Of a stretch of 64,000 bases of DNA, positions 35,186-44,181 are shown piece after piece; positions within the stretch are counted from its first letter, which is position 1; each line of letters begins with the position of its first letter. The notes beneath the pieces were generated by a model. It did no database searches and was not told the origin of the DNA. It was given only the letters and a program-made list of their open reading frames with translations. The position numbers were made by a program, and so were the translations under genes. Where the stretch lies: contig NZ_JACYFJ010000002.1 of the NCBI RefSeq assembly GCF_014855495.1, positions 248,001 to 312,000 on the forward strand, read 5' to 3'. Origin of the DNA: Euzebyella saccharophila (GTDB taxonomy: Bacteria; Bacteroidota; Bacteroidia; Flavobacteriales; Flavobacteriaceae).

Positions 35186-36385
35186 ATGAACCAACCTACT
35201 TCACCTTTCAGCAAACAACAATTGCTACCTCAGGAAGAAACCCTTGAAGTTTTAAAGCAGAAAAGAGATTTGTTCATTGGTATTCCCAAGGAAAACCAAT
35301 ACCAAGAACAACGTGTTTGCCTAACGCCAGATGCTGTTAACGCCATTACCTCCAACGGACACAGAGTTTTAATAGAGTCCGGTGCCGGAGAAGGGGCGCA
35401 CTATTCTGATTTAGATTATACCAATGCGGGAGCCGAAATAACCCGGGATACCAAAAAAGTATTCTCCTGCCCTATCTTATTAAAGGTTGAACCACCTACT
35501 TTCTCGGAAATTGAAATGCTAAATCCGCAGGCAACCGTAATTTCGGCTCTACAGATTAAAACACAGCACAAAGCCTATTTTGAAAAAATGGCCAAAAAGC
35601 GGGTGACCGCCATTGCATTTGAATATATTAGGGATGAAGATGGAAAATATCCGGCTGTACGATCCCTTAGTGAGATTGCCGGTATTTCTTCAGTTTTAAT
35701 TGCTTCTGAACTTATGGCTGCTACCAATGATGGTAACGGACTCATGTTTGGAAATATAAGTGGGGTACCTCCCGTTGAAGTTGTCATCATTGGTGCTGGC
35801 ACTGTAGGCGAATTTGCCGCCAGATCGGCTTTAGGGCTGGGAGCTAATGTGAAAATCTTTGATAATTCCATTACTAAGCTTAGAAACATACAGGCTTGTC
35901 TAAGACAAACGGTTTATACTTCAACCATTCAACCAAAAAACTTAATCAAAGCATTAAAACGATGCGATGTTGCCATAGGTGCTACCAGAGGTAAAGACCG
36001 ATCTCCGGTCGTAGTTACCAACTCTATGGTTGAGCATATGAAAAAGGGTGCTGTAATTATAGATGTTAGTATTGATATGGGGGGCTGCTTTGAGACCAGT
36101 GAGGTTACTACGCACTCCAAACCAACCATTGAAAAATATGGGGTTATTCATTATGGGGTTCCCAATATCCCTTCTAGATACCCAAAAACGGCAACACTTT
36201 CCATAAGTAATATTTTCACTCCTTACCTTTTGGAATTGGGAGAAAATGGAGGAATGGAAAATTCATTACGTTTTAATAAAGGACTTAGAAACGGACTTTA
36301 TATGTATCATGGTATACTTACCAATAAATCTGTTGGTGAATGGTTCGATCTGCAATACAGTGATATCAACTTTCTCATTTTTTAG
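35186..36385 (+). CDS. ald: Alanine dehydrogenase
   Basis: A 399-residue NAD-dependent enzyme of the alanine dehydrogenase/transhydrogenase family. FIGIPKENQYQEQRVCLTPDAV is the N-terminal substrate-domain start (Arg and Lys contact pyruvate). The Rossmann motif VIIGAGTVGEFAARSALGLGA is followed by an acidic FD strand end typical of NAD use. The C-terminal DMGGCFETS and GVPNIPSRYPKTAT are conserved. It reversibly deaminates alanine to pyruvate and ammonia. It is monocistronic. Confidence 0.93.
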   Translation: MNQPTSPFSKQQLLPQEETLEVLKQKRDLFIGIPKENQYQEQRVCLTPDAVNAITSNGHRVLIESGAGEGAHYSDLDYTNAGAEITRDTKKVFSCPILLKVEPPTFSEIEMLNPQATVISALQIKTQHKAYFEKMAKKRVTAIAFEYIRDEDGKYPAVRSLSEIAGISSVLIASELMAATNDGNGLMFGNISGVPPVEVVIIGAGTVGEFAARSALGLGANVKIFDNSITKLRNIQACLRQTVYTSTIQPKNLIKALKRCDVAIGATRGKDRSPVVVTNSMVEHMKKGAVIIDVSIDMGGCFETSEVTTHSKPTIEKYGVIHYGVPNIPSRYPKTATLSISNIFTPYLLELGENGGMENSLRFNKGLRNGLYMYHGILTNKSVGEWFDLQYSDINFLIF

Positions 36386-36437
36386 ATCAAAGGTCATATA
36401 TGAAACCCTTTTTATATAGAAATAAAAGGCGGATTTG

Positions 36438-36445
36438 TATTTTTG
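36438..36445 (+). promoter_or_regulatory. Bacteroidetes -7 promoter element before the 36491 gene
   Basis: TATTTTTG matches TAnnTTTG exactly, 45 bases before the ATG at 36491. No good -33 TTG is visible. Confidence 0.45.
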
Positions 36446-36490
36446 TGCCCTCTTATTAAAACACGCCTTTAGGCGTAAGAAACAAGAAGT

Positions 36491-36871
36491 ATGGCTTTTA
36501 TAAAACGATTGGGATATTATTTGGTAGGCTTATCCATTGGAATAGTGTTTCTCACCTTTTTTCTCAAAAATAAGTCTGAAGAAACCAATAGTGAATTCTG
36601 TTACTTCCCCAATTGTAGAGCTTTAAAAGATTTGAGAAGCAAACCCATTTCATTTTCAGACCAAGTAAATGAAATAATGAAAGTCAATGGCTTGGATACC
36701 CTTCACATTACCAATTTTTTAAAGGATGGAGAGGTAGATTTTGGTCAAAGCGATACCAAATCCAAACCCTGTAAAACCTATATTGTAGAAGGAGAGCTTA
36801 AAGATTCCGAGGCAATCTTAAAGTTTAAGAACTGCGCTAACAAGGTAGTCTTGGAAGAAATAAATCGTTAA
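36491..36871 (+). CDS. DUF4258-like membrane-anchored small protein
   Basis: A 126-residue protein with one N-terminal hydrophobic helix (about 8-25, YYLVGLSIGIVFLTFF). The conserved C-x-x-x-x-C segment EFCYFPNCRALKDLRSKP follows, and then a small alpha/beta domain with KPCKTYIVEGEL. The layout matches proteins annotated DUF4258 in flavobacteria; the molecular role is unknown. It has its own promoter and faces the convergent proline dehydrogenase gene 41 bases away. Confidence 0.65.
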   Translation: MAFIKRLGYYLVGLSIGIVFLTFFLKNKSEETNSEFCYFPNCRALKDLRSKPISFSDQVNEIMKVNGLDTLHITNFLKDGEVDFGQSDTKSKPCKTYIVEGELKDSEAILKFKNCANKVVLEEINR

Positions 36872-36912
36872 TTCATCGGCCTATCCTTATATTAGGTTCG
36901 GCGACTTTAAAA

Positions 36913-38079
36913 TTAAATTTTTCTACGTTTTCTTTCCTTTTCCAATAAATCCAATTCCCTACTGGTCTGCCCTGCAACGGATGTATTCTCATCGGCCCTT
37001 CTAATAAGATATGGCATTACGTCGCGTACGGGGCCAAATGGCAAATATTTAGCTACATTATAGTTTTGGTTAGCCAGATTAAAGGAAATATGGTCGCTCA
37101 TTCCATATAATTGCCCAAACCAAACTCTACTATCATTGGCTTCTACCCCCCTTTCCTGCATAAGCTCCATTAATCTATACGAACTATTTTCATTATGGGT
37201 GCCGGCAAAAACTTCCATGTCCTCCAAATGATCTATCATATAGTCTATGGCATTGTCAAAATTGATATCCGCTTCTTGTTTGGAAGCACAAATAGGTGTT
37301 GGATACCCTTTTTCTTCGGCACGTTCATTTTCTTTTTCCATATACGCACCCCGAACTACTTTAAAGCCCATTTTAAAGTTTTCTTCTTTTGCTTTTTTAT
37401 GGAGTTTTTTTAGGTAATCCAATCGGTCCCATCGGTACATCTGCAGCGTATTGAACACAATGGCCTTTTCCTTATTGTATTTTCTCATCATGTCTTCAAC
37501 CAACAAATCTGCAGCATCTTGAATCCAGCTTTCTTCCGCATCGATTAATAGGGAAACTCCCAATTCATGCGCCTTTTTGCAAGTTTTATCAAAACGGGCA
37601 ACGACCCTACCCCATTCGGCTTTTTCTTCATCGGTCAGGGATATGCCTTCATTCACTTTATGAAAAAGCGAAAATCTACCATATCCGGTTGGTTTGAAAA
37701 CCGCGAAAGGAATGGCATCTTTTTCTTTTACAAAATCCAATACTTTTAGAACCATGGACAAGGCATCATCCAAAGGATCTTCAGAATCTTTTCCTTCCAC
37801 AGAATAATCAAGAACCGAGCATACATTTTTCTCGTACATACGATCAACCGTTGGCAAACAGTCAAATTCATTGACCCCACCGCAAAAGTGATCGAATACG
37901 GTTGCCCTTATCAATTTCTCTACTGGAAGATGAGATTTAATGGCAAAGTTTGTTATGGCCTTACCAATACGAACCAAAGGTTCGTTGGCAATCATCTTAA
38001 AAATAAAGTAAGCACGTTCAAGTTCAGAATCTGTCTTCAACGCGAAAGCAGTAGCTGTATCTTCAAATATTCGCTTCAT
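36913..38079 (-). CDS. Proline dehydrogenase
   Basis: About 388 residues from the ATG at 38079; a TTG two codons earlier is unlikely. It is a TIM-barrel FAD enzyme of the PutA/PRODH family: FKVVRGAYMEKENERA (flavin/substrate Arg), AVFKPTGYGRF, GTHNENSSYRLMELM and the C-terminal YGMSDHISFNL with YLPFGPVRDVMPYLIRRADEN. It oxidises proline to pyrroline-5-carboxylate and passes electrons to quinones. It is monofunctional, without the aldehyde dehydrogenase domain. It is divergent from aroB. Confidence 0.93.
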   Translation of the reverse strand: MKRIFEDTATAFALKTDSELERAYFIFKMIANEPLVRIGKAITNFAIKSHLPVEKLIRATVFDHFCGGVNEFDCLPTVDRMYEKNVCSVLDYSVEGKDSEDPLDDALSMVLKVLDFVKEKDAIPFAVFKPTGYGRFSLFHKVNEGISLTDEEKAEWGRVVARFDKTCKKAHELGVSLLIDAEESWIQDAADLLVEDMMRKYNKEKAIVFNTLQMYRWDRLDYLKKLHKKAKEENFKMGFKVVRGAYMEKENERAEEKGYPTPICASKQEADINFDNAIDYMIDHLEDMEVFAGTHNENSSYRLMELMQERGVEANDSRVWFGQLYGMSDHISFNLANQNYNVAKYLPFGPVRDVMPYLIRRADENTSVAGQTSRELDLLEKERKRRKI

Positions 38080-38206
38080 TCCCAAGTATTAAAATGGTGG
38101 CAAATATAAAAACACAAATCATATTCCTAGGCCAAAAAATATCCTTTATTTTGCACTTAACATTTTATTGGCCTTTGGGCTTAAAAACCAATCTATTTTT
38201 AACATA

Positions 38207-39271
38207 ATGCAATCTATCACCTCAGATTCCTACGCTGTACATTTTAACAATAAAGCATACGAAGCCTTAAACGATCACCTTTCCCAAAAAGGGTACTCCA
38301 AAGTATTTATCATGGTAGATGAAAATACGCACGAGCATTGTTTGGCTCCCTTTATGACCAATATTGCAGGTGAATACGATTATGAGATTATAGAAATTGA
38401 ATCTGGGGAAATAAATAAAACCATTGAAACCTGCACCCAGGTTTGGCATGTTCTTTCTGAATTGGACGGCGACAGAAAAAGTATTCTAATTAATTTGGGC
38501 GGAGGCGTTCTAACGGATTTAGGTGGCTTTGTTGCTTCCTGCTTTAAAAGAGGCATCGCTTTTATTAATGTTCCCACTACCCTATTATCCATGGTTGATG
38601 CTTCTGTAGGAGGAAAGACCGGAGTAGATCTTGGGGCTTTAAAAAACCAAATTGGGGTTATTAACCAACCTGAAATGGTACTTATCATTACAGATTTTTT
38701 AAAAACGCTGGAAGAACGACAATTGCACAGTGGTTTTGCGGAAATGTTAAAGCACGGACTTATAAAAAGTGAAACTTATTGGAATGACCTTAAAAAGGTA
38801 GACGATTTCAATAATCTAGATGAGCTTATCTACCAATCCGTGGTCATTAAAAACGAGGTGGTCCTAAAAGATCCTACGGAACAAAATCTTAGGAAAATAC
38901 TTAATTATGGTCACACACTAGGGCACGCCATAGAATCATATTGCTTAGAACATCCACAGAAAGATACTTTATTACATGGTGAAGCCATTGCCGTGGGAAT
39001 GATTTTAGAAGCCTATCTCTCCAATGAACTTAGACAATTACCAGATAGTGCGTTGGAAGATATTAAAACAACCTTTTTGAGCCGCTATACCAAAGTTGCT
39101 TTTAGTAATGAGGACATAAAGAGTATCTTGGGGCTTTTAAAATTTGATAAAAAGAACTCACACGGTAACATTAACTATGTTCTTTTAAACAGTTTAGGAA
39201 ATCCTGAAATCGATGTAAGGGTACCTGATGAATTATACAATAAAGCATTCGCTTACTACGCTGAATCCTAA
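38207..39271 (+). CDS. aroB: 3-dehydroquinate synthase
   Basis: About 354 residues from the ATG at 38207; a TTG frame extension to 38168 is rejected. NAD-binding LINLGGGVLTDLGGFVASCFKRG and NVPTTLLSMVDASVGGKTGVDL are diagnostic. Zinc ligands lie in FAEMLKHGLIKS, NYGHTLGHAIES and HGEAIAVGM. It is the second step of the shikimate pathway. Monocistronic here, divergent from proline dehydrogenase. Confidence 0.96.
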   Translation: MQSITSDSYAVHFNNKAYEALNDHLSQKGYSKVFIMVDENTHEHCLAPFMTNIAGEYDYEIIEIESGEINKTIETCTQVWHVLSELDGDRKSILINLGGGVLTDLGGFVASCFKRGIAFINVPTTLLSMVDASVGGKTGVDLGALKNQIGVINQPEMVLIITDFLKTLEERQLHSGFAEMLKHGLIKSETYWNDLKKVDDFNNLDELIYQSVVIKNEVVLKDPTEQNLRKILNYGHTLGHAIESYCLEHPQKDTLLHGEAIAVGMILEAYLSNELRQLPDSALEDIKTTFLSRYTKVAFSNEDIKSILGLLKFDKKNSHGNINYVLLNSLGNPEIDVRVPDELYNKAFAYYAES

Positions 39272-39387
39272 GTTGATATACTGAAATTTGCGGTTGACAA
39301 CTCTTTGTAAGTTTACAGGGGAAAATTGAATATTTTAGGTTGAGATATGATTAACTAAAATATTTTTCTCATTTAATCCTTACTAAT

Positions 39388-39717
39388 ATGTTACGTAAAT
39401 TGATTGACTACAAAAAACTGGATCACACTTTGGCCGCCCTCTTGATAGAAAGTTATCCAGATGGATATGGAGATGACGATATTATCGTTTTTAAAAATCT
39501 GAAGGGTGAAACGGTAGAAGCTGTAGAATTAAGAACAACAGACACCATCTACTTGGTCAAAATAAGTAAAAGTCTTTCAGAATTTATCGCAAATTTTGAC
39601 GAAACCATAGAAAAGGAGCTAGCATCTAAACCTAATAAAAGCTCTAAAGAAGAAGATTCAAGAGAATATAAGGGTGAGCTGGAAACTGATTTGGAATACG
39701 ACGAAGACTTTGATTAA
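39388..39717 (+). CDS. Conserved small acidic protein of unknown function
   Basis: A 109-residue cytosolic protein starting MLRKLIDYKKLDHTLAALLIESYPDGYGDDDIIVF, with a compact alpha/beta start (about 1-75) and a disordered acidic tail (ETDLEYDEDFD). I believe near-identical small proteins occur in other flavobacteria beside these genes, but I know no function. The stop is 3 bases from the convergent BrkB-like gene. Confidence 0.65.
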   Translation: MLRKLIDYKKLDHTLAALLIESYPDGYGDDDIIVFKNLKGETVEAVELRTTDTIYLVKISKSLSEFIANFDETIEKELASKPNKSSKEEDSREYKGELETDLEYDEDFD

Positions 39718-39720
39718 AAT

Positions 39721-40608
39721 TTATTTGCTCTTAGTTAATCCATTTTCATTGGGTTCTACTTTTTCCTGAATGAAATTAGCGTATTGAAAGGTGAACTCTG
39801 CACCAAAAAACATAATGATACAGGTGTAGTAGACCCATAACAATATTAATACCACTGAAGATGCCCCTCCATAAACGGAAGTGGGGTCGCTTTGAGTAAA
39901 GTAATAGCCCAATAGATATTCCCCCACTAGGAATAAAGCCGTAGTAAGACCAGCACCCCAAAAAGTTGTCTTCCAGCGAATGTGAACATCCGGAAGTAAT
40001 CTAAAAAGAGCGGCAAAAAGGCCTGTAATGACCAGAAAAGGCAGTAAAAGACTAAAAAAATTGGCAATAACAACAGCAATATCCGGTGCAAAGCTGGATA
40101 TGTAGGTACTTAAGGTTTTAAGAAAAACGGAAAGTACAAGGGATATTAAAAAAAGAAATCCTAGGACCAAAACCATCCCAAAGGAAATCATTCTATCCAA
40201 AAACATTTGTATCCACACTTTCTTTTTGGACTCTACCCCCCAAATGTCGTTCATAGCCATTTTTAATCTTACAAAAACCCCCGTTGCACCAAATAGAAGC
40301 ATTCCTACCCCCAGGATAACTGTAATAGTAGAACCTTCACTTACAGAAGCATTGGCAATCATTCCCTCAATGGCCTCGGAAACCCCTTCGCCTATAAGAC
40401 CGCCAATTTTATCCACTATTTTACCTTTTACAGCTTCAACCCCATAAATGGAGCCAGCAATCCATGCTACCATCATTAATAAAGATGGTAGTGAAAACAG
40501 GGCATAGTAAGCTACAACGGCACTTTTGCCAAATGGGTCATTATCTACCCAGGCCAATGCCGTTTTTTTAACGAGTATAAAAAATGTCTTAAGTCTGCTT
40601 ACTATCAT
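39721..40608 (-). CDS. YihY/BrkB-family membrane protein
   Basis: About 295 residues from the ATG at 40608 (MIVSRLKTFFILVKKTALAW), whose ATG overlaps the DinB stop by 4 bases (ATGA); the upstream frame extension lies inside that gene. There are six predicted membrane helices, with the family's AVVAYYALFSLPSLLMM opening and the AFR-L-P-D-V-H-I-R-W-K central loop, then SVYGGASSVVLILLWVYY. Function in the family is debated; it is not the tRNA-processing RNase once claimed. Confidence 0.85.
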   Translation of the reverse strand: MIVSRLKTFFILVKKTALAWVDNDPFGKSAVVAYYALFSLPSLLMMVAWIAGSIYGVEAVKGKIVDKIGGLIGEGVSEAIEGMIANASVSEGSTITVILGVGMLLFGATGVFVRLKMAMNDIWGVESKKKVWIQMFLDRMISFGMVLVLGFLFLISLVLSVFLKTLSTYISSFAPDIAVVIANFFSLLLPFLVITGLFAALFRLLPDVHIRWKTTFWGAGLTTALFLVGEYLLGYYFTQSDPTSVYGGASSVVLILLWVYYTCIIMFFGAEFTFQYANFIQEKVEPNENGLTKSK

Positions 40609-41120
40609 AAATATCGTTCTCGCAAAATATTTCTGTGATGTCTTTGATGACCACAAATGGCAAAACCAACAGATGCTACAGACCAAGGCAAACTGCTAGC
40701 AGTACCTGTTCTTAAGAGAGTTTCCTCGTCTAGATGGGAAAAAAGGGTAATAGTAGCTTTTCTAACAGTTGTGTATTCCTCTATGATACTTTGTTTATTT
40801 CTAGATACTGCATTTGAAAAGGGAACATAATCATCCTGTTCAAAACCTGGCAATGGCGTTTGGTCTCCTCTAGAAAACCGCAAGGCCCTATATTGAAAGA
40901 CTCTTTCAGAATCAATAATATGTAAAAGTACTTCTGCAATGATCCATTTGTCCGGCCCGTACCTGAATCCCATCTTTTCTTCAGGTATGCTATTGATAAA
41001 TTGAGGAAAGTTCTGAAGTTGATTTTTCATTGTTTCCAATAATTCTTCATCCTTGAGGGTATCAATATACTTTTTATAGAAAGGATAAGGTTCCGAAAAT
41101 TGCAATTCCGATGGTTTCAT
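40605..41120 (-). CDS. DinB-like four-helix metal-binding protein
   Basis: A 171-residue protein of the DinB/YfiT superfamily. The three expected metal ligands are the His of EVLLHIIDSERVF (about residue 67) and the two His of GHQRHHRNILRERY near the C-terminus. KWIIAEVLLH and LPWSVASVGFAICGHQRHH match the pattern of bacillithiol/mycothiol-transferase-like members. The substrate is unknown. It is coupled to the BrkB gene by ATGA overlap. Confidence 0.82.
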   Translation of the reverse strand: MKPSELQFSEPYPFYKKYIDTLKDEELLETMKNQLQNFPQFINSIPEEKMGFRYGPDKWIIAEVLLHIIDSERVFQYRALRFSRGDQTPLPGFEQDDYVPFSNAVSRNKQSIIEEYTTVRKATITLFSHLDEETLLRTGTASSLPWSVASVGFAICGHQRHHRNILRERYL

Positions 41121-41132
41121 AAAATCTAAGCT

Positions 41133-41163
41133 AAAAAAAATCCCGAACGGTCATGTTCGGGAT
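41133..41163 (-). terminator. Intrinsic terminator after the Lrp-family gene
   Basis: On the minus strand ATCCCGAAC and GTTCGGGAT form a 9-bp stem with a 6-base loop, followed by TTTTTTTT. It lies 27 bases past the regulator stop. Confidence 0.9.
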
Positions 41164-41189
41164 TAAGTTAATAAAGAACGTTATTGTTA

Positions 41190-41669
41190 TTAGAGTTCAT
41201 TAAAAATGGTATGCATTAAGCGTTTTTTGTCATTAATGCTTTCCTCCAATGAAATCATGGTCTCTGTTCTGCTTATACCATCAATATCATCGATTTTAAA
41301 GATGATGTTTTTGGCATGATTGGTATCTTTTGCCCTTATTTTACAGAAAATATTGAATTTACCGGTGGTGATATGCGCTACGGTAACGTTCGGTATTTCC
41401 TCTAGTCTTTCAAGAACAAATTTGGTCTGGTGGGTTTTCTCCAAGAAAATTCCAACATAGGCTATAAACGCATAACCTAGCTTTACATAATCAAGGGTTA
41501 GGGACGACCCCCTAATAATCCCAGCCTCTTCCATTTTTTTAACTCGTACGTGAACGGTACCAGCTGAAATTAAAAGTTTTTTTGCAATGTCCGTAAAAGG
41601 AGTTCTGGTGTTGTCAATTAACATATCCAGAATCTGGTGATCAATTTCGTCTAATTTTACTTTTCCCAT
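41190..41669 (-). CDS. Lrp/AsnC-family transcription regulator
   Basis: A 159-residue protein. The N-terminal helix-turn-helix (about 5-60) is DEIDHQILDMLIDNTRTPF...LLISAGTVHVRVKKMEEAGII. The C-terminal ACT-like RAM domain (about 70-150) has AYVGIFLEK and NVTVAHITTGKFNIF. It is likely an octamer-forming regulator of amino-acid genes. A TATTTTTG element lies 18 bases upstream of the ATG (41687-41694), so the leader would be very short. Confidence 0.93.
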   Translation of the reverse strand: MGKVKLDEIDHQILDMLIDNTRTPFTDIAKKLLISAGTVHVRVKKMEEAGIIRGSSLTLDYVKLGYAFIAYVGIFLEKTHQTKFVLERLEEIPNVTVAHITTGKFNIFCKIRAKDTNHAKNIIFKIDDIDGISRTETMISLEESINDKKRLMHTIFNEL

Positions 41670-41773
41670 AATGGTTAGAATTTCAGCAAAAATAAAAAAT
41701 TATAAAATAAAATGCACTAAAACTTTGTTTTTTATAATAAAAACGTAACGAAAACGATTTTTTAAGATAAATT

Positions 41774-42895
41774 TTAAAAACTGGAAGAAATATCAGGATA
41801 ATAAATTTGGCTTTTAAGGGCTTGTAAATCACTCGTTACTGCGCAATCATAAGTAGCATGAAAATAAAATTTCCTTAAATCAATTTCTTCTTGCAGTTCA
41901 GGTACAAATTCTATTTTACCATCAATTAATGTTTCCTTAAAGTGAAAGGCACAGGAATTTGGCGTATTTTTTTTCCCTGTCAAACTTTGTACATTTTTCA
42001 ATAAAAGATCTAAAAATAGTTTTTGGTTTTCAGGAATCTGCTGATAAGATTCCAAGTCAAATTGATTTACTTTATTTTCAGAAATTACCGCAACCCCTTT
42101 TAAAAGTGCTTGAAATATATACCATCTGGTTTCTTCCCTTTCGTAATCATTAGGATAGTGACCAGATTCGAATAAAATGGTTGGAGTATTCATCATTTGA
42201 AAAGTATCGCCCACACAATTAGCATTAAAACTATCATCATACCTACCAACTTGGTCAGGTATTAACTTCTGTAATGTATCGTTCATGGCAACAATAAGCT
42301 TCATACTTATTGCGCGGGAAGGCGAAATACTCCTTTCTTCATTATATGCTGGCGCTAAAAAAGAAACTGTGGCCGGTTTTGGAGTGGTTCCCACATTAAA
42401 AATGGTTCTTTGATCATGTAGATTGAAGCAAAAATCCGGAGAAAACCCTTCATACACTTTTCTTAGTACAATGCTCTCCGGTTGTGTACGGTTTTGAGCA
42501 TCCCTATTCAAATCCACTTCATTTGCATTCACCCTGGTGTAGGCATCTGCCCCATCCGGGTTTAACATGGGAATAATTTTTATAGTACAATTTTCTAGAA
42601 TCTGCCGAGATGACTCTGCATCAGTTCTTAGAAAATTAATAAAATCGAATACGGCTTTTGTGGTGGTAGATTCGTTCCCATGCATTTGGGACCACATTAG
42701 AATTTTGGTTTTTCCTGTACCCAAGGTAATGGTATGGATCTTTTTTTGCCGCACAGACAAACCCACCTCCTTAATTTCAAACTCTTGTTTTATAGATTCA
42801 AGATACTTGGCAACCATCTCGTGGGAAAGGTACCTTCCGTAAACCGATTTCTCTTTTATTTCTTCGTAGCTGGTCAAGGGTAAAATCATGCTCAT
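41774..42895 (-). CDS. M14-family zinc carboxypeptidase
   Basis: A 373-residue protein with no signal peptide. Zinc ligands: His72 and Glu75 in SQMHGNEST, and His160 in CFNLHDQR. LNPDGADAYTRVNANEVDLNRDAQ is the typical substrate-binding stretch (Asn-Arg pair), and ILFESGHYPND contains the probable general-base Glu region. The peptide substrate is unknown; intracellular members often trim murein peptides or tail residues. It is divergent from the XRE regulator across 284 AT-rich bases. Confidence 0.85.
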   Translation of the reverse strand: MSMILPLTSYEEIKEKSVYGRYLSHEMVAKYLESIKQEFEIKEVGLSVRQKKIHTITLGTGKTKILMWSQMHGNESTTTKAVFDFINFLRTDAESSRQILENCTIKIIPMLNPDGADAYTRVNANEVDLNRDAQNRTQPESIVLRKVYEGFSPDFCFNLHDQRTIFNVGTTPKPATVSFLAPAYNEERSISPSRAISMKLIVAMNDTLQKLIPDQVGRYDDSFNANCVGDTFQMMNTPTILFESGHYPNDYEREETRWYIFQALLKGVAVISENKVNQFDLESYQQIPENQKLFLDLLLKNVQSLTGKKNTPNSCAFHFKETLIDGKIEFVPELQEEIDLRKFYFHATYDCAVTSDLQALKSQIYYPDISSSF

Positions 42896-43140
42896 TTTTT
42901 ATAGGAGCACAAAAATAAGATTTAGATAATTTACAATTGTAACAAGTTAGTTTCTAGATTTTATTCTTCAGGAATGGTTAAATAATTAAATATTTTACAA
43001 TTGTATACATTTTAAAACAAAAAATATTTAGAAGTCGTATAATTAATTTAAAAAACACAATATCAATACTTTAAACAAAAAATTATCAATATTAACTTGA
43101 AACAATAAAGAGGTAAAAACTGGGCTTATAGAATTATTTG

Positions 43141-43148
43141 TAATTTTG
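43141..43148 (+). promoter_or_regulatory. Bacteroidetes -7 promoter element before the XRE gene
   Basis: TAATTTTG matches TAnnTTTG exactly, 31 bases before the TTG start at 43180. The upstream part of the 284-base spacer is AT-rich, with no other obvious signal. Confidence 0.45.
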
Positions 43149-43179
43149 CGTCAATGAAAATGGCATAACATTAATTACA

Positions 43180-43563
43180 TTGGTAAACACAAGTGAATTC
43201 ATAGAAAGGCTCGAGATACTATTGACGTATTATGACCTAAGCGCTTCTGCTTTCGCAGATAAAGTAGATGTACAACGCTCCAGTATTTCACATTTGCTTT
43301 CAGGCAGAAACAAGCCAAGTTTAGAATTTGTTCTAAAGGTTATAAAGGCATTTCCTGAAGTTAATCTGTATTGGCTCCTTAATGGTAAAGGGTCATTTCC
43401 GCAAAATGAAAAATTAATGGATAAAACCTCTCCTCCTTCTTTTGAACAGGAAAAAATCCAACCAAAAGAAGTGCCCTCGGATTTATCCACAAAACAAAAG
43501 AAGATAGAAAGGATTGTTCTGTTTTACTCCGATGGTAGCTTTGAGTCCTTTGACCCTAGTTAA
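43180..43563 (+). CDS. Small XRE-family helix-turn-helix regulator
   Basis: A 127-residue protein starting at a TTG (43180). The Cro/C1-type domain (about 5-65) is LEILLTYYDLSASAFADKVDVQRSSISHLLSGRNKPSLEF. A proline-rich linker leads to a short conserved-looking C-terminus (KIERIVLFYSDGSFESFDP). No partner toxin is nearby, so it is a stand-alone regulator, possibly autoregulatory. Target unknown. Confidence 0.85.
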   Translation: MVNTSEFIERLEILLTYYDLSASAFADKVDVQRSSISHLLSGRNKPSLEFVLKVIKAFPEVNLYWLLNGKGSFPQNEKLMDKTSPPSFEQEKIQPKEVPSDLSTKQKKIERIVLFYSDGSFESFDPS

Positions 43564-43660
43564 TTTAAATTAATCCATACAAAAGTTACACGGAACCTAT
43601 CTTTTTATGTTTTCAATTTTAAACATGAAGCTCATTTAGAATTTGGTTATTTTTGCTCTG

Positions 43661-44038
43661 ATGATACTACGAAGCATATTTATCGCAGTCCTTTTGCTAA
43701 TGATAACCTCGTGTTACCAACCAGAACGTAATTGCAAGGATTTTAAGAACGGTACGTTTACATTTACGAGCACTATTGACGGTGAAGAACAGACTACCAC
43801 TTTTGTTAGGAATGGGGACTTAGAAGTGGATTATTTTGAGGGTAAGGCGGACTCGGCCTCCATAAGATGGATAAATGATTGTGAATACATTGTTAAAAAA
43901 TTAAATCCCCAGAGCCGAGCTGAAGAAAAATCAATTCACATGAAGATTCTTTCCACTACGGAGGACTCCTATACCTTTGAATATAATATTGTTGGAGAGA
44001 GCCAAAAATCTAGAGGCACAGCGTTTAAAAAGGAATAG
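43661..44038 (+). CDS. Small lipoprotein of a family often mislabelled DNA topoisomerase IV
   Basis: About 125 residues from the ATG at 43661, with a lipoprotein signal (LLMITSC, Cys18); an upstream TTG frame start at 43643 is less likely. The body has CKDFKNGTFTFTSTIDGEEQTTTFVR, ASIRWINDCEYIVKKLNPQ and SIHMKILSTTEDSYTFEYNIVG. Flavobacterial homologues of this type carry, as I recall, a database label DNA topoisomerase IV, which cannot be right for a 125-residue lipoprotein. The real parC and parE lie 2 kb downstream. Function unknown. Confidence 0.75.
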   Translation: MILRSIFIAVLLLMITSCYQPERNCKDFKNGTFTFTSTIDGEEQTTTFVRNGDLEVDYFEGKADSASIRWINDCEYIVKKLNPQSRAEEKSIHMKILSTTEDSYTFEYNIVGESQKSRGTAFKKE

Positions 44039-44181
44039 CTATTCTTTGTTTTACCAATAGATTTTCTGATTATTACTTCTTAGCTATAAAAAAAACCGCC
44101 CTTTTATTAAAAAGAAAATACTTATTTATTTTCCACGAGCATTTGTTTAAAGCCAGAAAACCCATGAACCACGGTTGAGAT

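Noticed and set aside
43180-44038. Toxin-antitoxin pair formed by the XRE regulator and the next gene
   Set aside because: The next gene is a lipoprotein with its own signal and a 97-base gap; nothing resembles a toxin.
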